A DNA stretch of 52,726 nucleotides from Acidobacteriota bacterium (GTDB taxonomy: Bacteria; Acidobacteriota; Vicinamibacteria; Vicinamibacterales; UBA2999), in NCBI GenBank assembly GCA_947465645.1, contig CANIBQ010000030.1, positions 1-52,726 on the forward strand, given 5' to 3'. Below the pieces are notes generated by a model. The model worked only from the letters and a program-made list of their open reading frames with translations, did no database searches and was not told where the DNA came from. Of the stretch, positions 34,297 to 44,946 are shown piece after piece; the stretch's first letter is position 1, and the number at the start of each line of letters is the position of its first letter. A program made the translations under genes and the position numbers.

Positions 34297-35652
34297 GTGG
34301 GGACATTTACGATCGCGGGACGGCGTGTGGTGGTGGTCGGCGCGGCAAGGAGCGGGATCGCGGCGGCGGAACTGCTCGCACGGCGGGGTGCGCGCGTGAC
34401 GCTCACCGAGCTGCGCGCGTCGTTCGAGGGAATGGATCGCCTGCGCGCCGCGGGCGTACAGCTCGAGGTCGGAGGGCACAACGCTCAGACATTCGAATCG
34501 GCCCACCTCGTGGTCGTGAGCCCGGGCGTGCCGCTCGACCAGCCTGTCCTGGACGCGGCGAGCGCGCAGAACGTCGAGATCATCGGAGAGCTGGAGCTCG
34601 CGTCGCGATTGGTCAAGGGACGCGTGATCGCCATCACCGGCACCAAGGGCAAGTCGACGACGACGACGCTCGTGGGGCGGATATTGACGGCATCTGGCAG
34701 GAAAGTGCTGGTGGGGGGAAACATCGGCGTGCCTCTCAGCGCGCAGGTCGAACAGTCGACGCCGGACACGCTGCACGTGGTCGAGACCAGCAGCTTCCAG
34801 CTCGAGACGACGACGACCTTCCATCCGTGGATCGCGGTGTGGCTCAATCTCGCGGACGACCATCTCGATCGGCATCCCACGATCGAGGCGTATGCCTCCG
34901 CCAAGGCCCGCATCTTCAGGCGGCAGGTTGAAGGCGACTTCATGGTGGTGAATGCCGACGATCCGCTGGTGATGGAACGCGCGGCCCGATCCGCGGCCTC
35001 GCTCGTGGCGTTTTCGCTCGAGGGCCGGATCCGCGACGGGTTCGTCGTTGACGAGGACTGGATCGTCCGGCGTACGGCCACCGGCACCGAGCGCCTCGTG
35101 CCGCTGTCGTCGGTGGAGCTGACCGGCCGCCACATGTTGAACAACGTCCTCGCGGCCGCTGCGGTGTCGTCGCTGGCTGGCGCGCCGGCCGAGGCGATGG
35201 TCGTGGCGCTGCAGGGATTCCACGGTCTCGAACACGTGATGGAGCCGGCAGGCGAGGTTGGAGGCGTGCGCTTCGTCAACGATTCGAAAGCCACCAACGT
35301 CGAGGCCGCGAAGCGTTCGATCGAGAGCTTCGAGCGCGGTGTCGTGGCGATTGTCGGCGGGCGGTTCAAGGGCGGCGACTTCCGGGAGCTGCGCGAGCCG
35401 ATGTCGAAACGGGGCAGGGCGGTCGTCGCGATCGGAGAAGCCGCGCCGCTCGTTCGCGAGGCGCTCGAGGGGACGGTGCCGGTGGTCGAGGCGGGCTCGA
35501 TGCGTGAGGCGGTGGAGCGCGCGCACGCCGCGGCACAGCCGGACGGCGTCGTCGTCCTGGCGCCCGCGTGCTCGAGCTTCGACTGGTTCCGCGACTACGC
35601 GGAGCGGGGACGGGTGTTCAAGGAGGAAGTGGAGAGGTTGAAGAACGCGTAA
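34297..35652 (+). CDS. murD: UDP-MurNAc-L-alanine:D-glutamate ligase
   Basis: 451 residues from a GTG at 34297, just after the mraY stop. Adds D-Glu to UDP-MurNAc-L-Ala. N-terminal Rossmann-like domain (VVVVGAARSGIAAAELL), ATP site ITGTKGKSTTTTL, ETSSFQLE, LNLADDHLDRHPTIEAYASAK, and C-terminal VNDSKATNVEAAKRSIESF plus APACSSFDWFRDYAERG. All family landmarks are in place. It is followed by a 321-base non-coding stretch before ftsW, unusual for this cluster. Confidence 0.96.
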   Translation: MGTFTIAGRRVVVVGAARSGIAAAELLARRGARVTLTELRASFEGMDRLRAAGVQLEVGGHNAQTFESAHLVVVSPGVPLDQPVLDAASAQNVEIIGELELASRLVKGRVIAITGTKGKSTTTTLVGRILTASGRKVLVGGNIGVPLSAQVEQSTPDTLHVVETSSFQLETTTTFHPWIAVWLNLADDHLDRHPTIEAYASAKARIFRRQVEGDFMVVNADDPLVMERAARSAASLVAFSLEGRIRDGFVVDEDWIVRRTATGTERLVPLSSVELTGRHMLNNVLAAAAVSSLAGAPAEAMVVALQGFHGLEHVMEPAGEVGGVRFVNDSKATNVEAAKRSIESFERGVVAIVGGRFKGGDFRELREPMSKRGRAVVAIGEAAPLVREALEGTVPVVEAGSMREAVERAHAAAQPDGVVVLAPACSSFDWFRDYAERGRVFKEEVERLKNA

Positions 35653-35773
35653 GTGGTGAGCAGTCGTCAGTCGGTTGGCGCGGACGGGAGCTAACCGCTG
35701 GGAACGCAGACGACCCCTGTCTGCGAGGTTGGTGTCCTATCCCACTGCCGGCTGATGACTGCTGACCACTTAC
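35650..35773. repeat. Long imperfect inverted repeat after murD
   Basis: The left arm 35650-35672 (TAAGTGGTGAGCAGTCGTC) pairs with the right arm 35753-35773 (complement of TAAGTGGTCAGCAGTCATC), enclosing a smaller hairpin GCAGAC...GTCTGC at 35706-35724. The left arm begins at the murD stop. It makes up the first half of the 321-base murD-ftsW gap, in which no gene is seen. Confidence 0.7.
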
Positions 35774-35779
35774 GTGTCG

Positions 35780-35855
35780 CGGACCGTAAAGGTCCGCCCC
35801 GCAGGAGGGGGATGTTATCCGATCCCACTGTCTGCGGGGCGGGCCTTTACGGCCG
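35780..35855. repeat. Inverted repeat GGACCGTAAAGGTCCGCCCCGCAG
   Basis: Arms 35780-35803 and 35832-35855 pair over about 24 bases with few mismatches around a 28-base loop. This is the second palindromic unit of the murD-ftsW gap. The rest of the gap (35856-35973) shows no feature except the approach to the ftsW start. Confidence 0.78.
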
Positions 35856-35973
35856 GCCAAAGAAGAGCGCGCAGGTGGTGCCAACGGGCGCCACCCTGCC
35901 TCGCAGCCCGGTTACGGCCCCTGCGAAGCACGCGCGCAAAGAGATGTTTCGGGCTCAACAGTAAAGAACTTTA

Positions 35974-37074
35974 ATGGCGAGAAAACTCAAGTCGGACAGG
36001 CTCCTCTTCACCGCCACGCTGCTGCTCGTGTGCTCGAGCATCGTGATGGTCTACAGCGCCTCGGCCCTGGTGGCCCTGGAGCGCTTCCAGCAGCCGTACC
36101 TGTTCCTGAACAAGCAGGCGCTCTGGGCGGTGCTCGGGCTGGCGGTGCTCGCCATCACCATGCGGATCGACTACCGCACCTACCGGAACGACGTCTTCGT
36201 GTGGGGGTTGCTGGGGATCATTGCGCTGCTGCTCGTTGGCGTGTTGTTCAGCGCGCCGGTGAACGGGACCCGCCGGTGGTTTGCCGTCGCCGGCTTCGGG
36301 ATCCAGCCGTCGGAGCTCGCCAAGATCGGGTGCGTGTTCTTCACGGCGCTCATCCTCGAACGGCGCAGGCACCGCATCGACGAGCTGTCGTACTCGCTGC
36401 TGCCGATCGCGATCGTCGTCGGCGGGCTCGTCGGCCTGATTCTGCTGCAGCCCGACTTCGGCACGGCGATGTCGCTGCTGCTGGTCGTCGCGATGATGAT
36501 TTTCGCCGCCGGTCTTCATTACAAATATTTCATCGGATCGGTGCTCTGCGCTCTTCCCGTGCTCTACCTCGTCCTCGTCAGCGCGCCCTATCGCCGCCGG
36601 CGCCTCCTGGCGTTCTGGGATCCGTGGGCGGATCCGCTCGGCGACGGCTTTCAGATCATCCAGTCGCTGATCGCGGTCGGGACCGGCGGCATCTTCGGCC
36701 GCGGGTTGATGGCGGGGGTGCAGAAGCTGTTCTACCTGCCAGAGCCGCACACCGATTTCATCTTTGCGGTCGTCGGCGAAGAGCTCGGCATCATCGGCGC
36801 CACCGTCATCCTCGCCTGCTTCTGCGTGATCGCCTGGCGAGGGCTGCGGATCTCGATGCGCGCCGAAGACACGTTCGGCTCCTTCGTGGCGCTTGGCCTG
36901 ACGACGATGATCGCGGTGCAGGCGTTCGTGAACATGAGCGTCGTGCTGGGCCTGATGCCCACCAAGGGCATTCCGCTGCCGCTCATGAGCTTCGGCGGGT
37001 CGTCGCTCCTGATCAGCCTGCTCGCTATCGGCGTGCTGATGAACATCTCGCAGCACGAGGCGGTGGATGCTTGA
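35974..37074 (+). CDS. ftsW: Septal peptidoglycan glycosyltransferase FtsW (SEDS family)
   Basis: 366 residues with about ten membrane helices. Polymerises lipid II together with FtsI at the septum. SEDS landmarks: VMVYSASALVAL near the start, NGTRRWFAVAGFGIQPSELAKI, LLQPDFGTAMSLLL, the periplasmic WADPLGDGFQIIQSLIAVGTGG containing the catalytic Asp region, and LMPTKGIPLPLMSFGGSSLL. The start ATG follows AAAGAAC, a weak binding site. It overlaps murG by 8 bases at the 3' end. Confidence 0.95.
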   Translation: MARKLKSDRLLFTATLLLVCSSIVMVYSASALVALERFQQPYLFLNKQALWAVLGLAVLAITMRIDYRTYRNDVFVWGLLGIIALLLVGVLFSAPVNGTRRWFAVAGFGIQPSELAKIGCVFFTALILERRRHRIDELSYSLLPIAIVVGGLVGLILLQPDFGTAMSLLLVVAMMIFAAGLHYKYFIGSVLCALPVLYLVLVSAPYRRRRLLAFWDPWADPLGDGFQIIQSLIAVGTGGIFGRGLMAGVQKLFYLPEPHTDFIFAVVGEELGIIGATVILACFCVIAWRGLRISMRAEDTFGSFVALGLTTMIAVQAFVNMSVVLGLMPTKGIPLPLMSFGGSSLLISLLAIGVLMNISQHEAVDA

Positions 37075-38219
37075 CGGGGAGCGTCGAGGTTCGACGAACG
37101 GATGCCGTCTAGTGCCGTTATCAGTGCTGATCGCAGGCGGCGGAACGGGCGGGCATCTCTATCCGGGCATCGCGGTCGCGCGCGAGCTGATGTCGCGGGT
37201 GCCGGATGCCGAGGTGACGTTTGTCGGCACCGCCGCCGGCATCGAGGGACGTGTCGTCCCGCGCGAAGGCTTCACGCTCGACGTGATTCGCAGCGCCGGC
37301 CTCAAGGGCAAGTCGCTGCAGTCGATCGCGCAGGGCGTCGCGCTGCTGCCGTTGAGCGCGCTCGACGCGGCGCAGGTGATTTCGAGGCGGCGGCCGTCGA
37401 TCGTGATTGGCGTGGGCGGCTATAGCTCGGGGCCCGTCGTCCTGCTGGCGGCGCTGCGCGGCATCCCCACGCTGTTGATGGAGCAGAACGCGATGCCCGG
37501 CATCACCAACCGGCTGCTGTCGCCGGTCGTCAACGCCGCGGCGGTCACGTATCAGGAGAGCGTTCGATTCTTCGGCGGGAAGTCGTTTGTGTCGGGCAAT
37601 CCGGTGCGACCGGAATTCTTCGATACCGGAGGCCTGAAGGCCTCCGGCTACCAAGGCGAGGGGGCACATGCGAATGACAGTCAGCCGCCAGGGGCGGCTC
37701 GGGTCCTAGTCTTTGGCGGCTCTCAGGGCGCGCACGCGATCAACGTGGCCATGGTGGAGGCGGCGGCGCGGCTGGCAGCCGCCGCGCCTCGGATGGCCAT
37801 CACGCACCAGGCAGGGGAGCGAGATCTGGACATGGTCCGCGACGGGTACCAGCGCGCAGGACTCGAAGCCCGCGTCGAATCATTCCTGTTCGCGATGGAC
37901 CGGGAGATGAAGTCGGCGGACGTTGTCGTGTGCCGCGCGGGCGCGACAACGCTGGCGGAGCTGGCGGCGGCGGGGAACGCGTCGATTCTCGTCCCGCTGC
38001 CGACGGCCACAGACGATCACCAGCGCAAGAACGCGCTGGCGCTCGTCTCGCAGGGAGCGGCGCAGATGATCGAGCAGCGCGAGCTCACCGGCGATCGACT
38101 GGCTTCGGCGATCGTCGCCCTGCTGGGCGATCCGGAACGGCGGCGGCGCATGAGCGACGCCGCGCGGCGGCTCGCGAGGCCTGACGCCGCGAAGGCGATC
38201 GTCGACAGGGTTCTGGCAC

Positions 38220-38230
<11 letters not shown>
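37067..38230 (+). CDS. murG: UDP-GlcNAc:lipid I GlcNAc transferase MurG with repeat-derived insert
   Basis: 387 residues from the ATG at 37067; a GTG at 37112 (giving MPLSVLIAGGG) is an alternative start closer to the conserved region. Adds GlcNAc to lipid I to make lipid II. Motifs: GGGTGGHLYPGIAVA, EGRVVPREGF, GVGGYSSGPVVL, EQNAMPGITNRLL, NPVRPEFF, VFGGSQGAHAIN and CRAGATTLAELAAAG. Between NPVRPEFF and VFGGSQGA residues 186-212 are an insert encoded by two hairpins (see 37622), in the linker between the two GT-B domains where length varies. Frame is preserved. Confidence 0.95.
37622..37699. repeat. Two REP-like hairpins inside murG
   Basis: 37622-37652 contains CCGGAGGCCTGAAGGCCTCCGG, a perfect palindrome with outer GGTAGCC; 37683-37699 is AGCCGCC-AGG-GGCGGCT, also perfect. 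The first shares 14 bases with the intergenic hairpin at 17744. Both stay in frame in murG. Confidence 0.82.
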
Positions 38231-39622
<1,392 letters not shown>

Positions 39623-39623
<1 letters not shown>

Positions 39624-40471
39624 TGGCCGTTGCCGCCCCCGCGGACAAGCGCTTCCGCCGCGCGCACGTCAGCCCGACCCGCAAGCGCGGCCGGTTCAAC
39701 GTGTCGTGGAAGCGGGTCGCCCACATCGCCGTGGTGGGCTCGTTCGTGGTGTACGCCGCGTACCGTGGCATCGACATCCTGCTGACGACCGACGCACTCA
39801 CGGTGACCAGCATCACGGTCAGCGGCAACACCAAGCTCTCTCGCGGCGAAGTTCTCTCGCTGCTCGACGCGATGCGCGGCAGGAACATGGTGTTCCTCGA
39901 CCTCGAGGACTGGCGGGAGAAGCTGACCGCGTCGCCCTGGGTCGCCGACGCCGCGCTGCGCCGCGTTCTGCCGGGCACCGTGGACGTGTTCGTCTCCGAG
40001 CGCCAGCCGATGGGCATCGCGCGCATCGGCACGGCGCTGTATCTCATCGATGCACGCGGCGTGATCATCGACGAGTTCGGGCCCAACTACGCCGACTTCG
40101 ATCTTCCAATCATCGACGGACTCTCGGCGGCGCCGCAGGATGGCGGCGCGCTCATCGACGATGCGCGCGCCGGCCTGGCGGCGAGGCTCCTCGCGTCCGT
40201 GCGCGATCATCCCGGGCTGGCCAAGCGCGTGTCGCAGATCGACGTCAGCGACCTGCGCGACGTGGTGGTCACCCTCAAGGGCGACACCGCGATGGTTCGC
40301 GTCGGCGACGACCAGTTCGCGGAACGGCTGCAGTCGTACGTCGATCTGTCCCCCGCGCTGCGCGAGCGGGTGCCGGACATCGACTACGTGGATCTGCGAT
40401 TCGACGAGCGCGTCTATGTCAGGCCTCAGGGATCAGGGCCCAGGACTCAGAAAAAGGTAGGGGGCGGCTAA
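39623..40471 (+). CDS. ftsQ: Cell division protein FtsQ
   Basis: 282 residues. A basic cytoplasmic N-terminus (KRFRRAHVSPTRKRGRFN), one membrane helix (VAHIAVVGSFVVYAAYRGI), then a POTRA domain (LTVTSITVSGNTKLSRGEVLSLL to about residue 135, with WVADAALRRVLPGTVDVFVSER) and the beta domain (ALYLIDARGVIIDEFG ... YVDLRFDERVYVRP). FtsQ scaffolds FtsB and FtsL in the divisome. The tail after VRP is low complexity, encoded by a short CAGG/GGACTCAG-type repeat (about 40424-40450). Confidence 0.92.
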
Positions 40472-40472
40472 T

Positions 40473-41705
40473 TTGGCTCGAAAAGAGCGGTATCTCGTAG
40501 GGCTGGACGTCGGGACGTCGAGCGTCTGTGCGGTCGTGGGCGAGAGCCACGACGATGGCAGCCTCGACATCGTGGGAATCGGCGTCGCCGAATCCCGCGG
40601 CATCAAGCGTGGCGTCGTCGTGAATCTCGAGGCCGCGGTCGATTCGATCAAGAAGGCGATCGAGGAAGCCGAGCTGATGGCGGGCATCGAGATCGATTCC
40701 GTGCATCTCGCCCTGTCGGGCCCGCACATCAAGGGGTTCAACAGCCGCGGCGTCATCGCGGTGGCCGGCAAGAACCGCGAGATCACGCGCGACGACGTGC
40801 GGCGGGCGATTGACGCGGCCAAGGCGGTGGCGCTGCCGACCGGGCGCGAGATTCTCCACGTGTTGCCACAGGACTTCGTCGTCGACGAGCAGGACGGCAT
40901 CGGCGCGCCGGTCGGCATGACAGGTGCACGTCTCGAGGTCAACGTGCACGTCGTGACAGGCGCCACCTCCGCAACCCAGAACATCGTCGCGTGCGTCAAC
41001 CGTGCGGGTGTGTCCGTGGTTGACACAGTGATCGAGCAGCTCGCGGCGTCGGACGCCGTGCTCACCCAGGATGAGAGAGAGCTCGGCGTCGCGCTGGTGG
41101 ACATCGGCGGCGGCACGGCCGACCTGGCGATCTTCGAGCGCGGGAGCCTCTGGCACACGGCGGTGGTCCCCGTGGGCGGCGACCACTTTACCAACGACAT
41201 CGCGGTCGGCTTGCGCACGCCGATTCCTGACGCGGAAAAAGTGAAGCGCAAGAACGGGTGTGCGCTTTCGTCGATGGTCGACGAGGACGAGACGATCGAA
41301 GTGGCGAGCGTCGGCGGACGCAAGCCACGCCTGATGGCTCGGCGCATCCTGTCGGAGATTCTCCAGCCGAGAGCCGAGGAGATTTTTCATCTCGTGTGGG
41401 ACGAAATTCGTCGCGCGGGGTACGAGAAATCGCTCAACTCGGGCATCGTCCTCACCGGTGGCGGCGCTATCCTCGAGGGGATGCCGGAGATCGCGGAACA
41501 GATATTCGACCTGCCGATCCGGCGCGGGGTGCCGATCGGCATCGGCGGTCTGGCGGATCACGTGAGCAGCCCGACGTTTGCCACCCCGGTGGGGGTGGTG
41601 CTGTATGCGCACCGCAACCGGGTGCCCGAGGCGGCGCGGGTGGGCGCCGGCGCATTCGGCCGCATGGCTGGGCGGCTGCGCGGGATCTTCAAGGAATTCT
41701 TCTAA
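40473..41705 (+). CDS. ftsA: Cell division protein FtsA
   Basis: 410 residues from a TTG at 40473, one base after the ftsQ stop. Actin-like membrane anchor of FtsZ. ATPase motifs are [17 protein letters not shown], then [20 protein letters not shown], and [19 protein letters not shown]. The C-terminal helix ([15 protein letters not shown]) is an amphipathic membrane-targeting sequence. The stop shares one base with an ATG upstream of the preferred ftsZ start. Confidence 0.95.
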   Translation: MARKERYLVGLDVGTSSVCAVVGESHDDGSLDIVGIGVAESRGIKRGVVVNLEAAVDSIKKAIEEAELMAGIEIDSVHLALSGPHIKGFNSRGVIAVAGKNREITRDDVRRAIDAAKAVALPTGREILHVLPQDFVVDEQDGIGAPVGMTGARLEVNVHVVTGATSATQNIVACVNRAGVSVVDTVIEQLAASDAVLTQDERELGVALVDIGGGTADLAIFERGSLWHTAVVPVGGDHFTNDIAVGLRTPIPDAEKVKRKNGCALSSMVDEDETIEVASVGGRKPRLMARRILSEILQPRAEEIFHLVWDEIRRAGYEKSLNSGIVLTGGGAILEGMPEIAEQIFDLPIRRGVPIGIGGLADHVSSPTFATPVGVVLYAHRNRVPEAARVGAGAFGRMAGRLRGIFKEFF

Positions 41706-41716
41706 TGGAGGGTCGG

Positions 41717-43027
41717 ATGAAAGAACGCGACGAAAAGCTGCGCCTGACGCTGGATCCGGAAGCGCGCCGCGGCGCGAAGATCAAGGTGATCGGCGTTGGC
41801 GGCGGCGGCAGCAACGCCGTCAACCGCATGGTGGAAGTTGGCCTGAGCGGCGTCGAGTTCATCGTGGTGAACACGGATGTGCAGGCGCTCGACCACAACC
41901 ACGCCTCCGCGAAGATTCAAATCGGCCAGAAGTTGACCAAGGGACTCGGCGCGGGCGCCGATCCGAACATCGGCCGGCAGGCGGCGCTCGAGGACACGGA
42001 GTCGATCATCCAGGCGCTCTCGGGCGCGGACATGATCTTCGTGACGACCGGCCTCGGCGGCGGCACCGGCACCGGCGCGGCGCCCGTGATCGCCAGCCTG
42101 GCCAGCGAGCTCGGTGCCCTGACGATCGCCGTCGTCACCAAGCCGTTCAAGTTCGAAGGTAAGAAGCGCTCCATGCACGCCGAGGCGGGACTCGAGGCGC
42201 TGCGCGAATGCGTGGATACCGTCATCACGATTCCGAACGAGCGGCTGCTCGGCGTCATCGACCGCAAGACCGCGCTCACCGAGGCGTTCTCGATGGCCGA
42301 CGACGTGCTGCGGCAGGCGATCCAGGGAATCTCGGATCTGATTCTCGTGCCGGGACTCATCAACCTCGACTTTGCCGACGTCAAGACCATCATGTCCGGC
42401 ATGGGCGTGGCGATGATGGGCACCGGCACGGCGGAAGGCGACAACCGGGCGATGCAGGCGGCGCAGAAGGCGGTGTCGAGTCCGCTGCTGGAGGACGGCA
42501 CCGTCAACGGCGCGCGCGGCGTCATCATCAATGTGACCGGCGGTCCCGACCTCTCGCTGATGGAAGTGAACGAGGCGTCATGCGTGATCCAGGAAGCGGC
42601 CCATGAAGACGCCAACATCATCTTCGGCGCCGTGGTCGATCCGGCCCTGAAGGGCAAGGTCAAGATCACGGTGATCGCCACCGGCTTCGACCGAAAGATC
42701 AGCGGCCGGAGCGTCCCGGCCACCACCCTGCAGACCCCGGTGGACCTGCACAGCTACACCGTGCACCTGAACCGAGCCGCGGAAGCGCTGGAGGCGGAGC
42801 CGGCACCCGTGCAGGCGTCGGCGTCGGCGTCGGCTGGCGGTGCCGAGAGCCTGCCGGCAACCGGAGCCGCTCCGCAATTCAGCGTCAGCCGCAGGCCGGG
42901 CCTCGACCTGTCGTTGCCGCTGACGCCGGCTGATCCCGTGGGAGACATCAACATATCGCCGGAGATCGGCCCCGGCGACGTCTCCTCGCCCCTCGACGTC
43001 CCGGCATTCCTTCGCCGGCAGAGCTGA
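41717..43027 (+). CDS. ftsZ: Cell division GTPase FtsZ
   Basis: 436 residues from the ATG at 41717, chosen because GGAGGG stands five bases upstream; an ATG at 41705 overlapping the ftsA stop is possible but has no such site. Tubulin-like GTPase forming the division ring. [16 protein letters not shown], the tubulin signature [13 protein letters not shown] (about residues 112-124), the T7 loop [11 protein letters not shown], and the C-terminal peptide DVPAFLRRQ that binds FtsA are all present. The linker (residues about 335-420) is Pro/Ala-rich. Last gene of the dcw cluster here. Confidence 0.97.
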   Translation: MKERDEKLRLTLDPEARRGAKIKVIGVGGGGSNAVNRMVEVGLSGVEFIVVNTDVQALDHNHASAKIQIGQKLTKGLGAGADPNIGRQAALEDTESIIQALSGADMIFVTTGLGGGTGTGAAPVIASLASELGALTIAVVTKPFKFEGKKRSMHAEAGLEALRECVDTVITIPNERLLGVIDRKTALTEAFSMADDVLRQAIQGISDLILVPGLINLDFADVKTIMSGMGVAMMGTGTAEGDNRAMQAAQKAVSSPLLEDGTVNGARGVIINVTGGPDLSLMEVNEASCVIQEAAHEDANIIFGAVVDPALKGKVKITVIATGFDRKISGRSVPATTLQTPVDLHSYTVHLNRAAEALEAEPAPVQASASASAGGAESLPATGAAPQFSVSRRPGLDLSLPLTPADPVGDINISPEIGPGDVSSPLDVPAFLRRQS

Positions 43028-43105
43028 GGCCAGGGCACGGCCAGGTAACGTACACTAGATAGACCCACGGCACGCGTGAACGCCTGCGTCTGAGCAGGGG
43101 TTCGC

Positions 43106-43158
43106 GCCCGCCTTCGCCATAGGCCGCGGCGGGCCCGCCTTCGCAACAGGCTGCGACG
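43106..43158. repeat. Tandem REP-like units GCCCGCCTTCGC
   Basis: Two 26-base copies (43106-43131 and 43133-43158) starting GCCCGCCTTCGC and ending GGCYGCGRCG, each able to fold as CCGCC...GGCGG. They lie in the 173-base gap between ftsZ and the radical SAM gene; no gene and no clear promoter was seen in the gap otherwise. Confidence 0.8.
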
Positions 43159-43200
43159 GGCACGCACGCGTCGTTTCCCGGTTCAGTTCGACGGGTTTTC

Positions 43201-44946
43201 ATGAAGCACTGGCAGCAGCGCGAGCGCGCCCTCGATCTCCTTTCGAAGGAGGTGGGGTACGTCCGCAAACCTCACGGCGGCAAGCTGCGCGTGGCGCTGG
43301 CATTCCCGAACACCTACTTCGTCGGGATGTCGAACCTCGGCTTCCAGACCGTCTACAAGCTGTTCAACAACGAAGACGACATCGTGTGCGAGCGCGTGTT
43401 CCTGCCGCCCAAGTCGGAGCTCGCCGCGCAGCTCGAGTCGGGCGCGCCGCTCGTCACGATCGAGTCGCAGACGCCGCTGGCGGAGTTCGACATCATCGCG
43501 TTCTCGGTGTCGTTCGAGTGGGACTACACGAACGTCCTGTCGATGCTGAGGCTCGCCGGCGTGCCGCGGCGCGCCGCCGAGCGCACACACCACGATCCGC
43601 TCGTGATGATTGGCGGCGCGGTGACCTTCGTCAACCCGGAGCCGCTGGCGCTCTTTGCGGATGTGATCGCCGCTGGCGAAGGGGAGGTCCTGATTCCTTC
43701 GCTTCTCAGCGCGTTCAAGGCGGCATCGGATCGAGACGACCTGCTGCGCCGGCTCGCCGCCGAGCGAGGTTTCTATATCCCGTCGTTCTACGACGTGGAA
43801 TACAAAGACGACAACACGATCGCGCGGTTCGTTCCGCGTGAAGGCACCGGTGCCCTGCCTGTCGTCAGGAAGGCGGCGCTCAAGACGACCGAGGCGGTCG
43901 ATCCGCCGGCGACGATGATCTTCACCCCGGAGACGGAGTTCGGCTCGAGGTTCCTGATCGAAGTGGTGCGCGGCTGCGCCAACCTGTGCCGCTTCTGCTG
44001 GGCCGGCTACAACTACCTGCCGGTGCGCGCGTTTCCCAAGGACCGCATCCTGCAGCTTGCGGAGCAGGCGCGCGCGCATTCCGACCGCGTCGGCCTCGTG
44101 TCGATCGCGCTGTGCGATCACCCGGACATCGAGGAGATCCTCACGCGCCTCGTGGCGATGGGCTATTCGATCAGCCCCGCCTCGCTCAGGCTCGACGATC
44201 TCACGCCGACCATCGTGCGGCTGCTCCGCGAGAGCGGTGAGCGGACGATCACCATCGCCCCGGAAGTCGGCTCCGACCGCCTCCGGCGGGTGATCAACAA
44301 GACGGTGACCAACGCCGAAATCCTCGCGGCGGCCGAGCTGATCTTCGCCAGCGGCATCGAGAACCTGAAGCTCTACTTCATGATCGGCCTGCCGACCGAA
44401 ACCGACGAAGACCTGGTCGCCATCCGCGACCTGACGCTCCAGCTTAAAGAGCTGATGCTCGCCCATGGCCGCGGCCGCGGCCATCTGGGGCGGATCATCG
44501 GCAGCGTCAACCCGCTCATCCCGAAGCCCGGTACCGCCTACCAGTGGCTGCCGATGGAAGACGACGCCTCGGTTGACCGGAAGATCAAGCGCCTGCGCTC
44601 GCTGACCGCGGGTATCGAGAACGTGTTCTTCAACATCAAGTCGGAGCGCCACTCCTTCTACCAGGCGCTGCTGTCGCTCGGCGATCGGCGCGTCGCGCCC
44701 GCCATCGAGGCGGCGGAGCGCAACGGCGGCAACTGGCGCGCGGCGGTGGCCGATTCGGGCGTGGACGCCGACTTCTTCGTCTTCCGCGATCGATCGCATG
44801 ACGAGGTCCTGCCGTGGGACATCATTGACGGCGGCATGAAGAGCACGTTCTTCAGGAACGAGTTCGAGAAGTCGCTCAATGCCGAATGGACGCTGCCGCC
44901 CAAGCGGCAGAAGGAGAATGCACTCCTTCTTCCGGTTCTCCAGTAG
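43201..44946 (+). CDS. Radical SAM protein with N-terminal B12-binding-like domain (TIGR03960-like)
   Basis: 581 residues. The N-terminal half (residues 25-190) has a cobalamin-binding-like Rossmann pattern: LRVALAFPNTYFVGMSNLGFQ, AEFDIIAFSVSFEWDYTNVLSML, MIGGAVTFVNPEPLALFADV and GEGE. The radical SAM cluster is CANLCRFC with Cys259, Cys263 and Cys266, followed by a TIM-barrel half (LKLYFMIGLPTETDEDL). The length and layout match a family annotated as radical SAM/B12-binding of unknown reaction, often next to a TIGR03936-type partner which is not seen here. Reaction unknown. Confidence 0.85.
   Translation: MKHWQQRERALDLLSKEVGYVRKPHGGKLRVALAFPNTYFVGMSNLGFQTVYKLFNNEDDIVCERVFLPPKSELAAQLESGAPLVTIESQTPLAEFDIIAFSVSFEWDYTNVLSMLRLAGVPRRAAERTHHDPLVMIGGAVTFVNPEPLALFADVIAAGEGEVLIPSLLSAFKAASDRDDLLRRLAAERGFYIPSFYDVEYKDDNTIARFVPREGTGALPVVRKAALKTTEAVDPPATMIFTPETEFGSRFLIEVVRGCANLCRFCWAGYNYLPVRAFPKDRILQLAEQARAHSDRVGLVSIALCDHPDIEEILTRLVAMGYSISPASLRLDDLTPTIVRLLRESGERTITIAPEVGSDRLRRVINKTVTNAEILAAAELIFASGIENLKLYFMIGLPTETDEDLVAIRDLTLQLKELMLAHGRGRGHLGRIIGSVNPLIPKPGTAYQWLPMEDDASVDRKIKRLRSLTAGIENVFFNIKSERHSFYQALLSLGDRRVAPAIEAAERNGGNWRAAVADSGVDADFFVFRDRSHDEVLPWDIIDGGMKSTFFRNEFEKSLNAEWTLPPKRQKENALLLPVLQ

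Noticed and set aside
37067..37111. First 15 codons of murG as certain coding sequence
   Set aside because: An alternative GTG at 37112 gives a start nearer to the conserved region; the choice cannot be settled from the sequence alone.
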